NCBI GenBank assembly: GCA_032622095.1
Contig: CP136066.1
Location: 155,767,152-155,831,151, forward strand
Origin: Siphonodentalium dalli
Taxonomy: Eukaryota; Mollusca; Scaphopoda; Gadilida; Siphonodentaliidae
Direction of reading: 5' to 3'
Length of the DNA: 64,000 nt
Numbering within the stretch: position 1 is the first letter of the stretch; every line of letters begins with the position of its first letter. Below, piece by piece: positions 11,939 to 24,436 of the stretch. Both the position numbers and the translations under genes were made by a program. The notes beneath the pieces were generated by a model. The model saw only the letters and a list, made by a program, of their open reading frames with translations, had not been told where the DNA came from and did not search any database.

Positions 11939-13190
11939 ATGGACGATCCCAATGGTTTACAAGCAGTGCAAGATGCTTTACAAGGAATGAACATGATACA
12001 AACAAATTCTACTGCCGGTGCTTCATCCAAAAGGAAAGAAAACCAATAACAGTAAAGATAAAGATAAAGTTGAGATTATATATATCAGCGACTCAATTGC
12101 AGCTATTGTAACACATGTTTTCAGTGCAATACAGCCAAGTATCACAAATGCAGTGGTAGCATCTGTATATGAAGCAACAAAGCAACTCATAACTTCCGAG
12201 GAAAACAGACAACAGACCCCAGGCGTATGCTTAAGACAGTACATGCAGTTTCGTCTAGGCGATCTCAACACCATGGGAGAAAGGACATAATACGTGTATT
12301 CGGGATACCAGAGCACCCTGATGAAAACATGATTAAGTTTATCGTTGATGTAATAAAAGACACTGTTGGTGCGATTACGGAGGGAGAATCAGATATTTTT
12401 ATGAATCTCATATTACCAGGTAAATCTGGTAAGCCAAGGCCGATAATCACAAAACTGATCAGAAGAGACCTGAAGTTTGAGGCGTTGGCAGCAATTCACT
12501 TATTGTACCACATTTTTTGTTGTACAATTCAGAATATCTAGAATTGTACCATAAATCGACGGTCGTGTCTCCATGGGAATACATGATACTGACCAATCAG
12601 GACGAGCCTTGTATGTAGGCTTTGGCAAGGTCGTATAGTAAATTCTCCAGATCAATGGCCTTGACATTAAATTTTTCTGCAAAGGGCAGACAAGACCCCT
12701 TATCGCTGAATGTTATAACACATGTAAATATCCATTAGAAAGCAAAAACCCTGATTCTTTAGTAGATGTTGCTGACAACCCTAATAGTAGAGGCGTACAA
12801 TGTACATGTAATGAAACTTCTTTTTGAAACACAAACAATATACTTTTCTCTCCATCAATTCAGATATTGCGCAACAATCGCAACAACAGAAAATTGTATG
12901 GATTCTGTTCCTTTTCGCTATTTATTCAGAGTAATGGTAATTATTGTGAATCCACGGAAACGCACAGTAGAGAAATTATGCATGAGTATAAACTATTAAA
13001 ACTAACAGGTTCTACTGATTCACAAAAAGAAAACTGTTCTCTATTCCTCTTCCCAATCACTGAAGTCAGAAGAAATGTCAGATAAAATTAACTATAATAT
13101 CAAGGCTACGGATGCTGCATCTCTCCAGTCATTGTTATAAATATTCATAATACAAGAGAGCAAGTTGCTGAAAAAATCTCTACATGTTTT
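11939..13190 (+). pseudogene. LINE ORF1 (L1-like RNA-binding protein) remnant
   Basis: An ATG at 11,939 opens a short frame that shifts near 12,040. Coding then continues in other frames. The best part, around 12,240-12,490, contains HGRKDIIRVFGIPEH, then an EN...VDVIKDTVGA segment, then KPRPIITKLIRRD. This order (RR/RKD-IR--G-PE then RPII-K--RRD) is the RNA-binding core of L1/Tx1-type ORF1 proteins. Further text near 12,860-12,900 (ILRNNRNNRK) looks like a continuation. At least three frameshifts or stops make it a pseudogene. The MITE at 13,231 separates it from its ORF2 remnant. Confidence 0.65.
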
Positions 13191-13230
13191 AATTTTATGC
13201 GCTTGAAAGTATATGGCCTACTCGGGAAGC

Positions 13231-13732
13231 TTAAAGGTACGGTTGGCCTTGGTGGTGGGTATCCTGTGAAAATATTTCCACCCGTCAAAAACCGCCATAA
13301 ACAGAAAGAACATCAAAATGTAGACAGACTTTGTCCGTATACAAATAATAAATATCGCATAAACAGTATGTTATTGTCATATGTTGACCATGGTTATGTA
13401 AACAAAAGCATAAAAAAGTTACTTTTCTGGTGTTTGTTTATATTATGATGGTAAACATAAAGAGCGTTCTTTGTTGGTGAATTCCTGATATGGAACTAAT
13501 AAAGAGCGTTTATGCCATTTGTGTGTGATTAGCCAGTAGCATTGTGCTGTCTTCTGTAACACGATCGGTCTCTTGCTTAGGTAAAATATAGTAGGTCTTT
13601 ATGATAACATGCGGTTTACGCGATGGTCATGGTATATATGAACGAAACTGTATGCGTTTTAATGATTTTCTGTTTACGGTGATTGGAACAAATATGAATA
13701 TTTTCGACAACTAAGGCCTCACGTGCCTTTAA
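13231..13732 (+). mobile_element. TTAA-flanked MITE, family M, copy 3
   Basis: TTAAAGGTACGGTTGGCC at the left and GGCCTCACGTGCCTTTAA at the right. Nearly identical to the 8,681 copy. It sits between the ORF1 and endonuclease remnants of one LINE, so it probably inserted into that LINE. Confidence 0.85.
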
Positions 13733-14885
13733 AATTGGGGTATTTAAATCCTACTCAGAAATTTGACATAATATGTTTAAGCGAAACAAAAAACAATTTA
13801 ATTTACATAAATGATGTTGCGGGATTCCCTCCTTTCATTCTGTAGCATGCAAGGAAACAATATTCATTGGGTGGCACTCATGGTCTCTGTATTTTGATTA
13901 AAGATAATTATTCCAAGCATGTCAAGATCATGCAAAGCCCGTCTTTGTAATGGGAAAATTATCTCTGGATTCATATTGACAAAAATGAATTTGGTTTTGA
14001 TTTAGTCATTAGGGCTGTTTATTTCCCTTATGAGGTACTGTACATTATGACGATGAAATATCTAACTCCTTTGCAGAAGACATCCTTTCTATGGGGGGGG
14101 GGGCATATATAATTGCTATGCCGAGAATGTCCTTCAATATTATTTCATGGAACGATTGTTTCATATAAACTTATGTCGATATCTTTTATATTTAATTTTC
14201 TTACATTATGACGATGAAATATTTAACTCATTGGCAGAAGACATTCTTTCTATTAAGTGAGTCTGACAGTCACTTATTTTACGGGGACATCAAATGATTT
14301 TGACACATATATTGGAGATTCTTATTTTACAGCTGGCGATGCCAACCATTTCAGTTTATAAAATGCTGAAGGTGGAATGAAGCATACACTGGGTTTCACA
14401 TGGTATTAACACCACGAGAAACAATATGTATAAACATTAACAATAATGGCCGAAAACTGATAAGCTTTTGCAAAGCTCATGAAATATGTATTCTAAATGT
14501 TCGTGTTGGCTCTGATGAAGGAAAAGTGGAATTCATCTGCCAAATCGCTAAATGTTGTAGCTCTATTGATTACATAATTGTTGTGCCTAAATTATTTTCA
14601 TCTATTTGACATTAACATTGATGATTTCGATAAATGACTATCTAATGTTCATACTAGTGTATGTTTAAGAGAACTTGACTCATCTGATAATAGAGCTTGC
14701 AATGTCTCAGGTCCAGATGATTCATATCTGAGAATTCGGTTTATGTAGCTCTGAAGTCTAAATGTCCTGAATTATCTGAAGATTATCAGAGTAATTTTAA
14801 TTATGAAGATATATTCTCGCTGAAATCTGAACTTGAAAATGCAATTACAAAGGATACTATGAACAATCTTACCAGTAAATTAAAA
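13733..14885 (+). pseudogene. LINE ORF2 endonuclease-domain remnant
   Basis: Translated in pieces, the sequence gives FDIICLSETKNN, later GGTHGLCILIKD, then IHIDKNEFGFDLVIRAVYFPYE, then LTPRETICININNNGRKLI with FCKAHEICILNVRVG and later SSIDYIIV. These are the successive blocks of the apurinic-endonuclease domain of LINE ORF2 (Q/D-ICLSET, HGG-I-I, D-IVYIP, R-S-D-N-NG--L--FC, DY). A short segment (CATTATGACGATGAAATAT...) is duplicated at 14,043 and 14,204. Many stops and shifts; the reverse transcriptase is missing. Same strand and order as the ORF1 remnant upstream. Confidence 0.7.
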
Positions 14886-14944
14886 TGGGTTGGTGTCCTC
14901 ATTTTGGAGGAAGCAATTTCCTCTTGCTGAATATTGAATGTTTT

Positions 14945-16523
14945 CTAGAATGGAGTTCACATGTCAGCATGGTTTGGTCAAGTTGCCATATGCCAATAAA
15001 TATTCAGTGCATCTGCATCTTCTTCGTGAGTGCCATCCCCATTTCCTGGTGACTTGAGCTATGTCGGAGGACATACCGAAACACCAACTCATTCCGCAAA
15101 CATCTGCGCAGAAAGCATCCTGATTTTACAAAATAGCAAGAAGTTCTAAGTGCGTCAAATTATGAGATTTCTCGGTAATATTGACACAAGAGGAACTAGT
15201 TGAAAAAGTTAGAAATCGAATGGCTTTGTTTATTTTTGAGCTCAGAGAAAAACATGTCCTGCCAAAGCTTGTTCAGGAGACGGTTTCAAATGAGACTCTC
15301 AATCACAAACGTTTTGTTGGATAACATTAAGGATATTTTCCATCAAAATCTCATTGATAATGGATATAACTTTAGTCAAAACGTCGATTTTCGACGCCTC
15401 TTGAAACAAAAGAAGTTATGGCTGATTGTTTTTTTTTAAAAGTACTGTGAGAAGAATTTGGATTTCATTGCGCCGATTCAACATTTTCTTGATGATGGTC
15501 AGCACATACGTTAGGTGGTTTCACTGTCTACTTCAATGCAGGTAGAATGTGTCGATTCTGTATGACAGTATACAATGAGGTAGAATCTAAAGTACATGAG
15601 GATTTGTGTATTGTTCGGCCGGAGAAGGCGCACATCAAGCGTTTAAATGTAACCAATGATCCTCAAAATTCTCGGATTTATGGTGTGAAGGGAATGTGTT
15701 TACCGAACTGCCCTATTTCGAGGTAACGAAAATGTTTCTAACGGACATCATGCATGATATTTTTGGTGTTATACCTTTAGTCATACAGCTATTACTTAAA
15801 TTATTGCATGCAGACAGGGTAATAATGCTAAACAATGTAAATGAGCTTTTGTTGGAATTTAAGTTTGGACAAAATGATGGGAAGAACAAACTTGTTGTGA
15901 TGCCACAGAAAGTTCTCAATGATGGACATATACATGGCAAGTCTTCAGAGAAGTGGGTGTTTTTTCGGTTATTGGAATTGATAATTATGGACTATATACC
16001 AGAAGATAATCGCCTTTGGCTATTGTATAATAGTCTCAGGGAAATCGTAGAACTGATAAGGGCACCAGCTATTCGACAAACTAGCATTTTCTATCTCCAA
16101 ATTCTTATTACTGATTTCATAGATTGCTTCAAGAATTTGTATCCTGGAAAGATGACACCAAAGATGCATTTCATGACTCATTATCCACTGCTTTTAATAG
16201 AGTGTGGTCCACTTAGAAACTTCTGGTGTATGAGGTTCGAGGCCAGACACCAGTACTTTAAACGTTTGTATGGTGTTGTCAATAACTTTAGGATTATTGC
16301 CTACACATGTGGTAACCAATTTCAAATGCGTCAGGGCTGGAAATTTCAGACAGAGGACTTACTCGAACAATCATCAACAAACAGTAAAGAACTCCAGTTC
16401 AGAAATTTGTCCCTTGAGGTGCGTGAACATCTGCACAATATTACAGATGAATATTTTGACAATACTGAAACTGTGTGGAGTTTAGGTAGCCTGAGTCTCC
16501 ATGGGATTTCTTATAAAAATTAA
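14945..16523 (+). pseudogene. Decayed transposon-encoded protein (C2H2 start, MHD and HFMTHYP motifs)
   Basis: The longest frame is 15,696-16,523 (275 codons), with LTDIMHDIFGVIP near its start, PKMHFMTHYPLLLIECGP in the middle and WCMRFEARHQYFKRL after it. Upstream, in other frames, are a finger-like FTCQHGLVK piece (about 14,950), ELVEKVRNRMALFIFELREK (about 15,195) and a CRFC pair (about 15,550). This order is that of a protein family repeated widely in invertebrate and fish genomes; the late block resembles plant En/Spm-linked DUF4218 proteins in layout (from memory). At least four frameshifts or stops, including one near 15,694, make it a pseudogene. Its LINE neighbour ends just upstream. 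Confidence 0.6.
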
Positions 16524-16934
16524 CAATGTCCTAATTATTTATACTTGCTCAACAGAACAAGCTCATGTTTTCTTCCATATCCTTCAAGTATTGAAAGTGA
16601 GATCTGAATATTAACTATATGGCAAAATCCTAATAAGTTCAAAGTATGATAGTCGCCGCTCTGCATATGAGGTAATACTATTGTATCCGGGAGGAGAAAT
16701 AGTCAATCATTCACTGGACCTGTACAACCACGTCTCTGGAAAGACATTTGTCGTTCTTCATCAAGCAGTTGTGAATGATGTTTGTTCATGGTGATGGCAT
16801 TGCATTACATTTTAGAGATACGTCAATTGACCTAAAGTCATGACCGTCCGTTAGTCGTCAATTGAACTTTTTACGCATTTAAAGTGTGAAACGCTCCGGT
16901 ATGTTTGTCAAATAGAAGTGGAGAATAAGCTTGT
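16524..16934. other. Non-coding spacer
   Basis: No exon or repeat recognised between the decayed transposon gene and the start of duplicated unit 1. Confidence 0.3.
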
Positions 16935-18489
16935 TCAAAGTAGTAATTTTTACAAATATAATATCCAAATTGACAACACACACCGTCATTCTTATATATC
17001 AATTAGATGCAGTGACTCTCGATGGCGAAATCGTTTTCAGTCGTTTATCGCCGATAGATGCGTCCCGAATCGAGTAGTAAATATTTACAATTGAGCGCTG
17101 TTCTGACATGTTTTCTATGGAGTGGTACAGTCGATTTGCTTCAAATTTTCGGCGATGTTTGTATAGTAGAATGTTACATTCCTCCAGTTGTCATAGCGCC
17201 TGAATACTAACTTGTCAGTTTCATGCACCCGAACAAGTATATAATGTCTTTTAAGATCTAAACAAGGTATTTTAGGTAACACGTGGCTCGATTTTCAGTA
17301 ATTATATGTCTGTCTCCCTCCCATCACAATTTCAGGAGCCCTGCCTAACACCCCACCCAATGCCTGCGACAGTTGTGTTACCTTAGCGTGGTGAGGGCTA
17401 ATGCAGAATCCTCTGAATTCTTGTGTGTCATACCAACAGTAGCTTATCTGACACATGTCACAGTCAGTAGTGTGATAAAAATTATTTTGCCTGTGTTCTA
17501 TCCATATTTTGATGCTATATTTTTAGTTAAACACCTTATTTAAGCTTTTGAAACTGGGTGACGACCATTGAATTTTGATGACGACTCATAGTGACACAGT
17601 TAGAAGGGCAAATTGCCATCATGTTTAATTGTCCATAAAGAAGAACTTGTCTTGCGACAAAAAGAAAAAAACAATCCAGCGCAAATGTTGATAACTGGTT
17701 GTAATTAAATGAGAATCTTCAAAAACTGACTACTTTTGGTCGATTGACGTTAGTTCACAATATACACTGCTGTGCTTGAAGTTTTTTTGTTGATTCTTTT
17801 ATTCCAATAACCAATAATACATGGTAATAAGGAACATGAATTAATAAAATAATGTGGGTGCGGGAAAACAGCATGGCGATTCAAAATATTTCACTGACAC
17901 ATTATTTGCTCTTAAAAAATCTCTCAAACCAAGTCATATTCACTAATCTAATCACCAGGGGTAATGGGGCTCACATTTTAAGGGTCACCTGAACGCTGAA
18001 AATATGGACAATCTAATTATAATTCAGATGCAGGAATTGATTTATCTTCAATTTGATACCAAATTTATTTAAATCCGCCAATCGGTCGCGGAGTTATAAT
18101 AACACGAACCAGAAATGTCATTGCGGATGATTTGCCAGCCGAACATGACGGCAGAGGTAAAGACGTAACACTCACTGATAAGCGGCAAAAGGCTTTTTTA
18201 CCATGCAGTCGATGGCTTTTGACCTTGGAACTAGTGTGCCGATTTTCTTGATGTGTGTATAATAACGAAGCTGATATATTTTCTGTTACGAATCGATAAA
18301 CACTTTTTTTATAGAATGTATTTATTGTATTATTTGCGGCGATGTAGCGCTGCCGTCATGTTCGGCTGGCAAATCATCCACAAGGACATTTCTGGTTTGC
18401 GGGACTATAACTCCGCGACCGATGGGCAACAGTTACTACTATATAACATGTGAAGGCCAAGTTAACATTAACTTCTGTTTTATTTCCAG

Positions 18490-18631
18490 AACATCCAATT
18501 GATGTGGAGTTCTTATTAGACCTAATTAAGCTGAAGGTTAAGGACATAAGCAATGGCGATATCAGGTTACGGTGTAAGCTGAACAAACCTATTGCAGTCT
18601 TAAAGACTTCCTCTGCGGAAGCAACACCAAG
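18490..18631 (+). CDS. 142-bp tandem exon, copy 1 (unrecognised protein)
   Basis: A 142-nt open segment bounded by a good acceptor (TTTTATTTCCAG) and donor (CCAAG then GTAAGTTAA). It encodes 46 full codons starting HPIDVEFLLDLIKLKVKD and ending SSAEATP, with split codons at both ends (enters needing 1 nt, leaves with 2). Because 142 is not a multiple of 3, adjacent copies cannot be spliced in series in frame. They must be alternative exons, parts of separate transcripts or dead copies. The family is not recognised; composition is Leu/Lys-rich, likely helical. Surrounding intron sequence is duplicated with the exon. Confidence 0.5.
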
Positions 18632-18916
18632 GTAAGTTAATGAAAATAAATATGAACTGAATATATATTATTTAATCATTTGAGAAATAGAGAAACATCA
18701 TGGGCTGCCATTGCAAAGGGCAAGTAAGGTATTTTTCAATAAACCTCTCTAATTGTGACACCAGTCACTGTCAATCAGTGCTTCCAGTTAAACCTGAAGC
18801 ATGTCATAATTGTTTGCTGAGTACGAGTTGTTTATAACTCCGCGACCGATGGGCAACAGTTACTACTATATAACATGTGAGGGCCAAGTTAACATTAACT
18901 TCTGTTTTATTTCCAG

Positions 18917-19058
18917 AACATCCCATTGATGTGGAGTTCTTATTAGACCTAATTAAGCTGAAGGTTAAGGACATAAGCAATGGCGATATCAGGTTACGGT
19001 GTAAGCTGAACAAACCTATTGCAGTCTTAAAGACTTCCTCTGCGGAAGCAACACCAAG
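18917..19058 (+). CDS. 142-bp tandem exon, copy 2
   Basis: 427 bp downstream of copy 1, same acceptor and donor, almost identical peptide and flanking intron. Intact splice sites. Confidence 0.5.
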
Positions 19059-19340
19059 GTAAGTTAATGAAAATAAATATGAACTGAATATATATTATTT
19101 AATCATTTGAGAAATAGAGAAACATCATGGGCTGCCATTGCAAAGGGCAAGTAAGGTATTTTTCAATAACCTCTCTAATTGTGACACCAGTCACTGTCAA
19201 TCAGTGCTTCCAGTTAAACCTGAAGCATGTCATAATTGTTTGCTGAGTACGAGTTGTTTATAACTCCGCGACCGATGGGCAACGGCTACTACTATATAAC
19301 ATGTGAGGACCAAGTTAACATTAACTTGTTTTATTTCCAG

Positions 19341-19482
19341 AACACCCCATTGATGTGGAGTTCTTATTAGGGCTAATTGAGGTGAAGGTTAAGGACTTAT
19401 GCAAGGGCGATCTCAGGTTACGGTGTAAGCTGAACAAACCTATTGCAGTCTTAAAGACTTCCTCTGTAGAAGCAACACCAAG
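19341..19482 (+). CDS. 142-bp tandem exon, copy 3
   Basis: 424 bp downstream of copy 2. Acceptor TTTATTTCCAG, donor GTACGTTAA. Several coding changes relative to copies 1 and 2 (LLGLIEVKVKDLCKGDLRL) that make it closer to the unit 2 copy at 27,204, suggesting it is the ancestral form and copies 1 and 2 arose by later tandem duplication. Confidence 0.5.
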
Positions 19483-19959
19483 GTACGTTAATGAAAATAA
19501 ATATGAACTGAATTTATATTATTTAATCATTTGTGAAATAGAGAAACATCATGGGCTGCCATTGCAAAGGGCAAACTTGTAAGATATTTTTCAATAAACC
19601 TCTCCAATCGTGACACCCGTCACTGTCAATCAGCGCTTCCAGTTAAACCTGAAGCATGTCATAATTGTTTGCTGGGTACGAATAGTTTGTATAAATTGGA
19701 ATCACAGTGCACATGTAAATAGTAATTATTAGTACTTATTCATGATTCAGCATAATTACATTTCTCCCCTTGTTGAAACTCAACGAGGTTGGAAACCGAA
19801 ATTCTCCCATTTCTGTTATCAGTATTAAAGGGATGCAAATTCCGATAAAAGAGAACATTGCATTAAAACAATATTTGCATGCATGTATTGGCGTGTAGTA
19901 TACACCGAAATGTACTCTATGCAGTATACAACGAACTGTACTCTATGCAGTATATACAC

Positions 19960-20235
19960 ATCAGACAGATCGATCAACTGCACTAAAAACTCTTGTGAAC
20001 AACTACTTGATGTCCTCAAAAATATTTGTAGAACTTTGAATGCTGAAACTTCATCGCCAACAGCTTCCTGCACATGGAGTCGGGCATTTTTGAAAGATCC
20101 CTAAATTTGACCCACATGTGGAGACCACACTCTCAGCAGAATCTGCCAAAGTTTTCAGAAGCGGACGAAATTCGCACAGGAGCAAGTTGGTTGCGACTTT
20201 AGTGGAAAAAAAAAAAATAATTCAGAATCTAAGTA
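19960..20235 (+). pseudogene. Unit 1 copy of the CEQLLDVLKN exon, broken
   Basis: Homologous to the exon at 27,788-28,053. It reads SINCTKNSCEQLLDVLKNIC and on to the CTWSRAF block. A small length change there puts a TAA in frame; an A-run expansion before the end shifts frame again, and the donor GT seen in unit 2 is lost (AATCTAAGTAAA). Non-functional in this unit. Confidence 0.55.
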
Positions 20236-20702
20236 AATATTGAAGAGGGTTCAAAATTACCATCGTGATGAATTCGTCTTTCAAAGAAAGGGGCTGTCAC
20301 AACATGACCCACCCCACAATATTGCGATGTTGTTTATGCAAATAATTCTACACATTTAGAGCTAAATTTTAGTAGTGTAGCATACAATCCTGGTCCACCA
20401 ATTCAGTCAGAATAAACTTAAATACTCTGAATTTCCCCGATTGATATTCACAATTGTTTCAAAAATTATTTTCAATTTGAACTTTTATGTTCAGATACAG
20501 AAGATCCTCAGGCCAACGCTCAAAGATCCTTATGTCTTTCGTTTGCAGATGTGGCTCTGCATTCTGACCTGCAGATTTTGTACAAATGAGCTGCACGCTA
20601 ACAATTGTGGTCCACCAAATACAAATCAGTCAGAATAAACTGTAATACTCCGAATTTTCCCATCGATGCTCACAATTGATTCAAATATTATTTTCTTCCA
20701 AT

Positions 20703-22693
20703 CGGGGGGGGGGGGGGGGGGGGGGTCGGAAATTTTTTCCAGGCACGTATGATCATTTTAATTTTTTCCGGCCTCGGGGGACCACCCACCCAATTTCGTC
20801 CGTTTCCGGTCTTTTTTCCCAGGCAATTTTGGACACCCACCCTTTTTTCCGGTCAGTTTTGGACACCCAACCCCCTAAATTTGAGAAAATTATCAATTGA
20901 CCAACCAAATAGCTGATTGACTGCCGCTGATTTTGTCAATAAACAAACTGAAAGTGGCAACAACACACAACAAATCTTCTATCAAATTATGGTAAGTAAA
21001 GCTTGTATATTCTAGTTTTCAACAATCTGTTCTTGCAAAAAGCTAAAACTATTATCATAGCTAAAGCATATATAAAGAAAAAACTTCTTAAAGTTATTGC
21101 CCATAATTTTTTTTTAATGAAAACATTTGTACATATCTTGGAACAGTGTGTTAAAATTCCATTTTGTTGGCAGTTTGGATGTTCAATCGACCTCAAGAAA
21201 ACTTCACATAAGACTCAAATACCTGTCTCAAACTAATATATACAGCAAATTCAGATTGAAGCCAGCATCGGTGTCAAAGGATAGTGCACCATGCACTAAC
21301 AGACCGGTCCAATGCACCGAATGCCATGTTGTATATTGGTCTTATCACATGACCACACATTATGCTAAAAAACATAGTGGCATCAATCCATGCGTCCCTA
21401 TTTTGCCTTTTTTTCTGATCCATCAATAGTGACACATTCAAACGTGGATATGGTAGAACTGTTATATAGGAAAAGTTCATATAATAACTTCAAGAAACAA
21501 CATATGGTTGTTCGTTGAATTCATCATATGAACATTACAACGATATATGAACCATGAAATAAAAGTGCAATATTGTATAAGAACAATTCAAAATACAGGA
21601 GTTTGACTGAGTTTGCGACAACTGTCTGAGAGCCGTCTGTCATAGTACAGAGCATAATGAAGATAACGATACTATTTGAATTTATCATATAAGTGTCATT
21701 AATCAAGAAGTGTGTCAACATAATCACATTTCTAGCGATAGGCAGAGTGCCAAAGTTTTTATTAACATTCATTTTCATAATATATAGTCACATGATATAG
21801 TCACATAATCACATTTGAGTATTCTACAGACTACATGGTACAACACATTTCAGATTATTTGATGTGATATATTGCTGGAACCAAATTGTTTATCAAAACA
21901 AGTGGAAATACAACTGTTCATCCCAGTTCGAAGAATAATGCTAATACCAAACATAACCATTATATACCCGCATGACTCTTCTTGGGGCATCTCAGGAACC
22001 AGAACTGATGAAACATGTTATAGCGTGTAATGGCAGGCTGGTAGCCATTGCCTGAAGTAATAGGCTTCGTAATAATTGGGAATAACATATGGATGGATAG
22101 CCCAATCTCACTTCTTTTTTGCTCACGATATCAGTGACGATAAAATCTTTGTTACTGTGATTAACATTACAAGCTGATCCACATTAACTTGGAAAACAAT
22201 TATGAAATTGTTCAAGCTGGCCCGGCTGGCCTTCAATTTATATGTTAAGATTTTATGTTTTACGTTGTCAAAAGTTTATTTTATTCCATTATTTATTATA
22301 TCTTTATTTCCATGTCACATATGGTCAAGTGTGCTTTCATTCTATTGCTTATTTTCAGCTGAGTTCTGCATAGTTATTCTTATTTTGTTGTATCAGTAGA
22401 TGGAATCCTGATTAAAATTTATTTTTCCAATAGCGCAGTTTCTCGTTCTATCAAGTTGAATTTGGGTTATTGTTGGCCATTGTGCAACTGATCCAACTTC
22501 TGATAACCTCTATATATATAGTATAGCATTGCTATTAACTATATATGACCTGTTTCTGTTCAAAACACATCAAAATAAGACTCAATAGCAGAAATGGAAA
22601 AAAAAATTGGCACATGGAAACAACTGCTTTTCGGACCCGAGAGACACCCACCCCATCATACGTGCCTGGACATTTTACCGACCCCCCCCCCTG
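20703..22693. mobile_element. ~2-kb element with G-rich inverted ends
   Basis: The left end is a run of about 25 G followed by TCGGAAATTTTTTCCAGGC and ACGTATGAT. The right end, read on the minus strand, is a G run then TCGGTAAAATGTCCAGGC and ACGTATGAT, so the ends are inverted repeats. The element lies exactly between unit 1 and unit 2 of the duplicated locus. It contains one zinc-finger-like fragment at 21,255-21,429. Target duplication not resolved because of the homopolymers. Confidence 0.55.
21255..21429 (+). pseudogene. Zinc-finger-like transposon protein fragment
   Basis: Within a frame from 21,127, the end carries RPVQCTECHVVYWSYHMTTH followed by YAKKHSG. The pattern C-x2-C-x4-W-x3-M-x2-H-x4-H resembles a finger of some DNA-transposon proteins. 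It stops soon after and no catalytic domain follows. Most likely a relic of the autonomous version of the surrounding element. Confidence 0.35.
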
Positions 22694-22696
22694 TTA

Positions 22697-22905
22697 AAAG
22701 TAGTAATTTTTACAAATATAATATCCAAATTGACAACACACACCGTCATTCTTATATATCAATTAGATGCAGTGACTCTCGATGGCGAAATCGTTTTCAG
22801 TCGTTTATCGATTTGCTTAAGTAGAATATTACATTCCTCCAGTTGTCATAGCCTCTTAATACTAACTTATCAGTTTCACGCACCCGAACAAGTACATACA
22901 AGAAA
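22697..22905 (+). repeat. Duplicated locus, unit 2, first part
   Basis: Matches 16,935-17,045 and 17,180-17,245 with the intervening ~140 bp deleted. Ends abruptly after CACCCGAACAAGTACATAC; the match to unit 1 resumes at 26,428. Confidence 0.75.
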
Positions 22906-23868
22906 ACCATAGTCAGAAATGGTAACGCCACCAAGATTATAGTATTACATATAAATAGAAATTATAAAAAATACATAAAATATTTTGATAACAATTGCGT
23001 TTAAACAAGTAATCCTTCAAATTATTACTAACAAAGCAAGTAAATGACTGTGGGGTCACTCAACAGATTATAAAGACTTGGACTTAGTATACTGTAAATA
23101 CTGGGACTGTATATTTTTAAATTTTAGTCTAAAATTTAAATGAAATAATTAAAAGATAAAATTTAGCAAGTAGTAAAAGTTAATTTTCTCATTTAATTTT
23201 ATTTTTTGGTTAAATAAAGGAATAATTTAAATGTAAAATTTGGTTTAAAAAAAATGATTGACCGTGGCTCTTCCAATAATTGCGCGACTGACCTGGTCAA
23301 TTGTTCTTAAGAAGTTGTTTTGAGAATTACAATGGAGGGAAATAGTCATGGCTGTGGCTTCGCAAGTAATTGACTTGGTGACGTGATGTTAACAAATCTG
23401 AACTCCAGTAAACAAAGGACGCTCCATACCAAATATAAGGTAAATAAATAATTCTTTAGAAGTTGTTTTAAGATTTACTATGGAGGGAAATAATTGTGGT
23501 GCTGGCTTCGCAACTATTTGACCCCATTGTAACAAATATAAATATTAGTCACTCAGGCAATAGATGTATCTATTCTGTATATTAAGTTATTGGGTCTTAC
23601 GTGTCTTGAGATGTCTAAATATGCTTTGATGGACAGATCGCGCAAGCGCAAGGGACCCCCGCCAATCTTATCTGTTGTGATTCCAATTGTTGACTTATTA
23701 AATATGCACATAGAAATATGCTTAAGAAACAGTCGGGAGCGAGCTTCGCGCGCTCCCGTAGGTCGGTTTTTGGATCCCAGTTAATGAAAATATCATTGAA
23801 ATAATCGGTTTCCCCCCAATAAACATCCATATATTCAATATACATGTTTTTGGAGCAGAATTGAACGC

Positions 23869-24282
23869 CATAATTCTGCTGTGGTTAAGTGGTCAATTAC
23901 TTTGGACATTACTGTATGTAGATGGAGTTATCATTAGATCTCACATCATTATATGGGATACAGTAATGCCCAAAGTAATTGACCACTTAACCACAGCAGA
24001 ATTATGGGTAATTTTTCAGGATTTAAAATCCGGAAAAATTACCCATAATTCTGCTGTGGTTAAGTGGTCAATTACTTTGGACATTACTGTATGTGTATGG
24101 AGTTAGCATTAGACCTCACATCCTTATATGGGCTACAGTAATGCCTTAAGTAATTGACCAATTAACCACAGCAGAATTATGGGTAATTTTTCAGGATTTA
24201 AAATCTTGAAAAATTACCCATAATTCTGCTGTGGTTAAGTGATCAATTACTTTGGACATTACTGTATGTAGATGGAGTTAAA
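23869..24282. repeat. Array of alternating hairpins with the ATTCTGCTGTGGTTAAG motif
   Basis: ATTCTGCTGTGGTTAAG plus TGGTCAATTACTTTGG and its reverse complement alternate, giving two full ~135-bp hairpins and a third half. The linkers (GGTAATTTTTCAGGATTT / AAATCCGGAAAAATTACC) are palindromic themselves. The same ATTCTGCTGTGGTTAAG motif recurs twice in each arm of the large palindrome (43,668 and 43,828 region and mirror). Confidence 0.8.
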
Positions 24283-24436
24283 CCTCACATCAGTTTGTTG
24301 GGGATTTGGACCTTGACTTGGGACCTTTGGTTTTTAACGCAACTAATGCGAGTACACCTTATACACAAATTTCTGATGTAGCCAGAGTTTTTCTTGGATA
24401 ATATGAGTTTGAAGCCTGCTTACATTTCAATATGTT

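Larger units (their letters stand above)
16935..20700 (+). repeat. Duplicated locus, unit 1
   Basis: Collinear with 22,697-22,905 plus 26,428-28,600. Matching landmarks are AAAGTAGTAATTTTTAC, the GTAACACGTGGCTCGATTTT block, the 142-bp exon, the TCAGACAG...CTACTTGATGTCC exon and a terminal TACAGAAGATCCTC block. Unit 1 keeps ~140 bp (about 17,045-17,180) absent from unit 2 and has two extra copies of the 142-bp exon. Unit 1 ends where the G-rich element begins. Confidence 0.8.
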
